15,468 nucleotides of DNA, from contig WJMB01000075.1 of the NCBI GenBank assembly GCA_014728185.1, positions 1-15,468 on the forward strand, in the 5' to 3' direction. Below, one piece after another: positions 13,617-15,468 of this stretch (position 1 is its first letter; every line of letters begins with the position of its first letter). This stretch comes from Candidatus Coatesiibacteriota bacterium. GTDB lineage: Bacteria; RBG-13-66-14. The notes under the pieces were generated by a model, which saw nothing but the letters and a program-made list of their open reading frames with translations, was not told where the DNA came from and searched no databases. Made by a program: the position numbers and the translations under genes.

Positions 13617-14417
13617 CTAGGTGAGGTGGATCGAGACCTTGGTGCCGTCGTTGGGGTGGATTTTGCAGGGGAAGGTCTTGCCGATCCGGGCCTGCATCAT
13701 CTGGATGATCTTGGTCGGCAGGGCGGTTTCCTTGGTGAAGCTGTAGGGCTCGCCGTCGGAGGGGTCGATGTCGTAGGTGACCGAGACGACGGGGTTATAG
13801 TCCTCGCTGCGACCGGTGGGCTGTAGATCGACCAGGGTGGCCCGGCCCGCGATGCCCTCCTCGAGTAGCCGCTCGTCGGCGGCACTGTACTTGCGGCCGT
13901 AGGAGGGGGTCTCGGCCTGACCGCCGCCCTCGCCCTGCCAGTCGATGATCACCTTCTGCGGATCCTCGGGGTGGATGAGCACCGGGATCACCGCGCCGGG
14001 CTGGAACTGGGGCACGGCGGAGCGGGGGATGATGGTGTCGAAGCTGACGATGTAGGGCTGGCCGCCACCGTCCTGGATCTCCAGGGTCAGGTTGAGGTAG
14101 GGCTGGTCGTTGATGGTGATCGTCCCGCCCTGGCTGGACTCGCCGATCGACTGCACCACACCCTGGGCGGCGATGCCGTGCTGTTTGATGAAACGCGATT
14201 CCTTGGAGCCGAACATGGCCTTGAACGCCCCGCCGAAGCTGCGGAAGATGGTGAAGAAAACGGGGATGACGATCGCGCCGATGATCAGCAGGGTGAACCA
14301 GGTCTCACCCAGCTCCCGCTCCAGGTCCAGCCCCAGGGCGGGCAGAAGAACGAACACCACCAAAGGAACGACGAAGGGAATGACGAACAAACCGATGTTG
14401 AAGCCGCGCTTGGCCAT
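13617..14417 (-). CDS. Membrane-anchored protein with two copies of a beta-rich domain
   Basis: A 266-residue protein with two N-terminal membrane helices (about residues 8-29 and 40-60) followed by a soluble part made of two homologous domains, about 81-160 and 188-265. Shared positions: GIA at the start, an Asn/Pro pair before a beta strand, G-x-PY (119-122 and 222-225), a P followed by a helix or loop, then IHP-x-D and V-x-I (148-158 and 253-263). Similar repeats occur in uncharacterised bacterial membrane proteins of the DUF3592 kind; no enzyme motif is seen. The ATG at 14417 is secured by a GGAGG site (14425-14429) seven bases upstream. A Gly-rich linker (161-170) separates the domains. 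The gene fragment at 15245 carries the same domain, suggesting local duplication. Confidence 0.85.
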   Translation of the reverse strand: MAKRGFNIGLFVIPFVVPLVVFVLLPALGLDLERELGETWFTLLIIGAIVIPVFFTIFRSFGGAFKAMFGSKESRFIKQHGIAAQGVVQSIGESSQGGTITINDQPYLNLTLEIQDGGGQPYIVSFDTIIPRSAVPQFQPGAVIPVLIHPEDPQKVIIDWQGEGGGQAETPSYGRKYSAADERLLEEGIAGRATLVDLQPTGRSEDYNPVVSVTYDIDPSDGEPYSFTKETALPTKIIQMMQARIGKTFPCKIHPNDGTKVSIHLT

Positions 14418-14429
14418 TGATCAACCTCC

Positions 14430-15244
14430 GTGATGAGTTTTTCTCGGGCGTCGCTATTACACACTTTGCATCATATAACACAACATATCGCGACGTCGAG
14501 GGCGGATGTCGAGGGCGGAGAAACCATCCGGTCGATTCAACAAGGGGCGGGATTATCCCTCGCGACAGGACTGGTGAGTTTTGATAGGGAAAGCATACAC
14601 TCTTCGGAGCGGGTTGTGCTTGTATTCTGCTGATTATAGGCGTGTAGTGGCAGAAGTACCTGTCACTGGACAGCAGTCAACAAGCGGCGGCGACAAGGGG
14701 TATGCTCTCGTGGATTATCTACCATTCTGGCAGCCGACGTTGAACACCAGGCTGATTGCCACTCTACTCATATCTGCATCGTTTTCAACCAACAAGGCCG
14801 CGCATGATGGTGTCGGGATCAAAACCGGACGCACCCGAGCAGCGAATACCCCCTCGGTGAACCTCTCTTTGTTAGCCTTTCGGTCCGATCACGTTCCATG
14901 ATGCCTTATGCCGATGGCTTATCGGTCCAGGCTTTAGCGCCCGCAAGGCTGTCTTGTCTCGGCAGTCGACTTCCCGCGCCCGAGCTTTGCCGCACCTGGA
15001 GTCGCGGAAAGCCGGAGAGCTGTCATTTACACCGGCCGGTCCCCAACCCTCAACTGATGGTGAGCGGGCAGCAGGCCGCCTATTGACCGGCTTAGCCCTT
15101 GTTTCAACTTGTTGCATTCATGGGCCGACACCTGGCGCGGATCAGACATCAGGGTTCATTTCTCGGCTCTTCAATGCATTCTTCACAGCCACCGATGCTG
15201 GTCCGGATTGTTTTAATGGCCCCAAAGCATAATCCGAATGCCTT
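14430..15244. other. Second AT-richer gene desert
   Basis: I see no supported gene here. A sampled block is 50% GC, the frames are short, lack ribosome-binding sites and show no recognisable motifs. It contains a 13-base-period tandem duplication (14495-14519) and small hairpins, for example CCGAT/ATCGG near 14910-14927. No tRNA, riboswitch or transposon end was recognised. It separates two genes that share a domain. Confidence 0.5.
14495..14519. repeat. Two-copy 12-bp tandem repeat
   Basis: GTCGAGGGCGGA occurs at 14495-14506 and again at 14508-14519, one base apart. It lies about 80 bases upstream of the two-domain gene's ATG, where a direct repeat could be a regulator site, but it may be a chance slippage product. 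Confidence 0.5.
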
Positions 15245-15468
15245 TCAGGAATTGAACGAACGCCAATCGACGATGCACTCCCGGGGCTCGAGGGGATCGG
15301 CCAGCAGGGGCAGCTCGGCTCCCGGGGTCAGGCGGGGTAGCAGCAGCGGCGGAGCGAAGGTCGAACAGCTCGCGGTGTACTCGAGTCCCCGGTAGTTGTA
15401 GCTCAGCTCGAGCACCAGCGCCGGGGCGTCGTTGACCTCGGCCAGGCCGCTCGACGAATCCTCGCGCA
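15245..15468 (-). CDS. 3' end of a gene with the same beta-rich domain (continues past the right edge)
   Basis: The last 73 residues and the TGA stop (15245-15247) of a minus-strand gene are visible. The segment A-P-A-L-V-L-E-L-S-Y, then G-L-E-Y-T-A-S, then L-T-P-G-A-E-L-P-L-L-A-D-P-L-E-P-R and I-V-D-W aligns with residues 105-160 of the neighbouring two-domain protein (P-Y-L-N-L-T-L-E-I, Q-P-Y-I-V-S, F-Q-P-G-A-V-I-P-V-L-I-H-P-E-D-P and I-I-D-W). It therefore ends in one copy of that domain. Codons are GC-rich and run cleanly to the window end. A weak bulged hairpin (15224-15245) overlaps the stop. The N-terminal part, and any membrane anchor, lie outside the window. Confidence 0.7.
   Translation of the reverse strand, partial: REDSSSGLAEVNDAPALVLELSYNYRGLEYTASCSTFAPPLLLPRLTPGAELPLLADPLEPRECIVDWRSFNS

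Overview
The window comes from a GC-rich bacterium: genes are about 65-70% GC with strongly GC-biased third codon positions. The longest gene encodes a secreted protein ending in a type IX secretion / FlgD-like C-terminal sorting domain. This, with a HisRS of the type carrying 'VWRADRPQ' in motif 2, suggests a member or relative of the FCB supergroup, possibly an uncultured candidate phylum of the Coatesbacteria/Eisenbacteria kind. That placement is inference.

Layout. 1-743 (-): 5' part of an MFS transporter gene leaving the window. 744-2692: a 2-kb gene-poor, AT-richer stretch holding one convincing small transcription unit (sigma70-like promoter, 107-codon ORF, intrinsic terminator; 979-1526). 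2711-3799 (+): a lipoprotein with a TPR-like N-terminus. 3792-4160 (-): a four-helix membrane protein whose 3' end overlaps it, preceded by a long structured leader. 4459-5820 (+): hisS. 6036-8713 (+): a two-gene operon encoding a periplasmic TPR/coiled-coil protein and, through a one-base stop/start overlap, a membrane protein with the Lgt fold whose catalytic residues appear to be replaced. 8785-12348 (-): the large secreted protein, converging on the operon at a shared hairpin terminator. 12728-12957 (-): a tRNA-Leu(CAG) unit with near-consensus promoter, a 3' trailer of seven 11-base units mostly ending in CCA, and a terminator. 13156-13317 (+): a 53-residue five-cysteine zinc-ribbon-like microprotein with a perfect palindromic terminator. 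13617-14417 (-): a membrane-anchored protein with two copies of a beta-rich domain. 14430-15244: a second AT-richer gene desert. 15245-15468 (-): the 3' end of another gene carrying the same domain.

Only hisS and tRNA-Leu have securely known core functions (translation). Most other products are envelope or exported proteins of unknown role: lipoprotein, small membrane protein, periplasmic TPR plus Lgt-like pair, secreted beta protein and the duplicated-domain membrane proteins. The most unusual observations are the CCA-phased repeat trailer fused to tRNA-Leu, the apparently catalytically dead Lgt-like protein coupled to a TPR protein, the orphan transcription unit in the gene desert, and the neighbouring domain duplication at the right edge.
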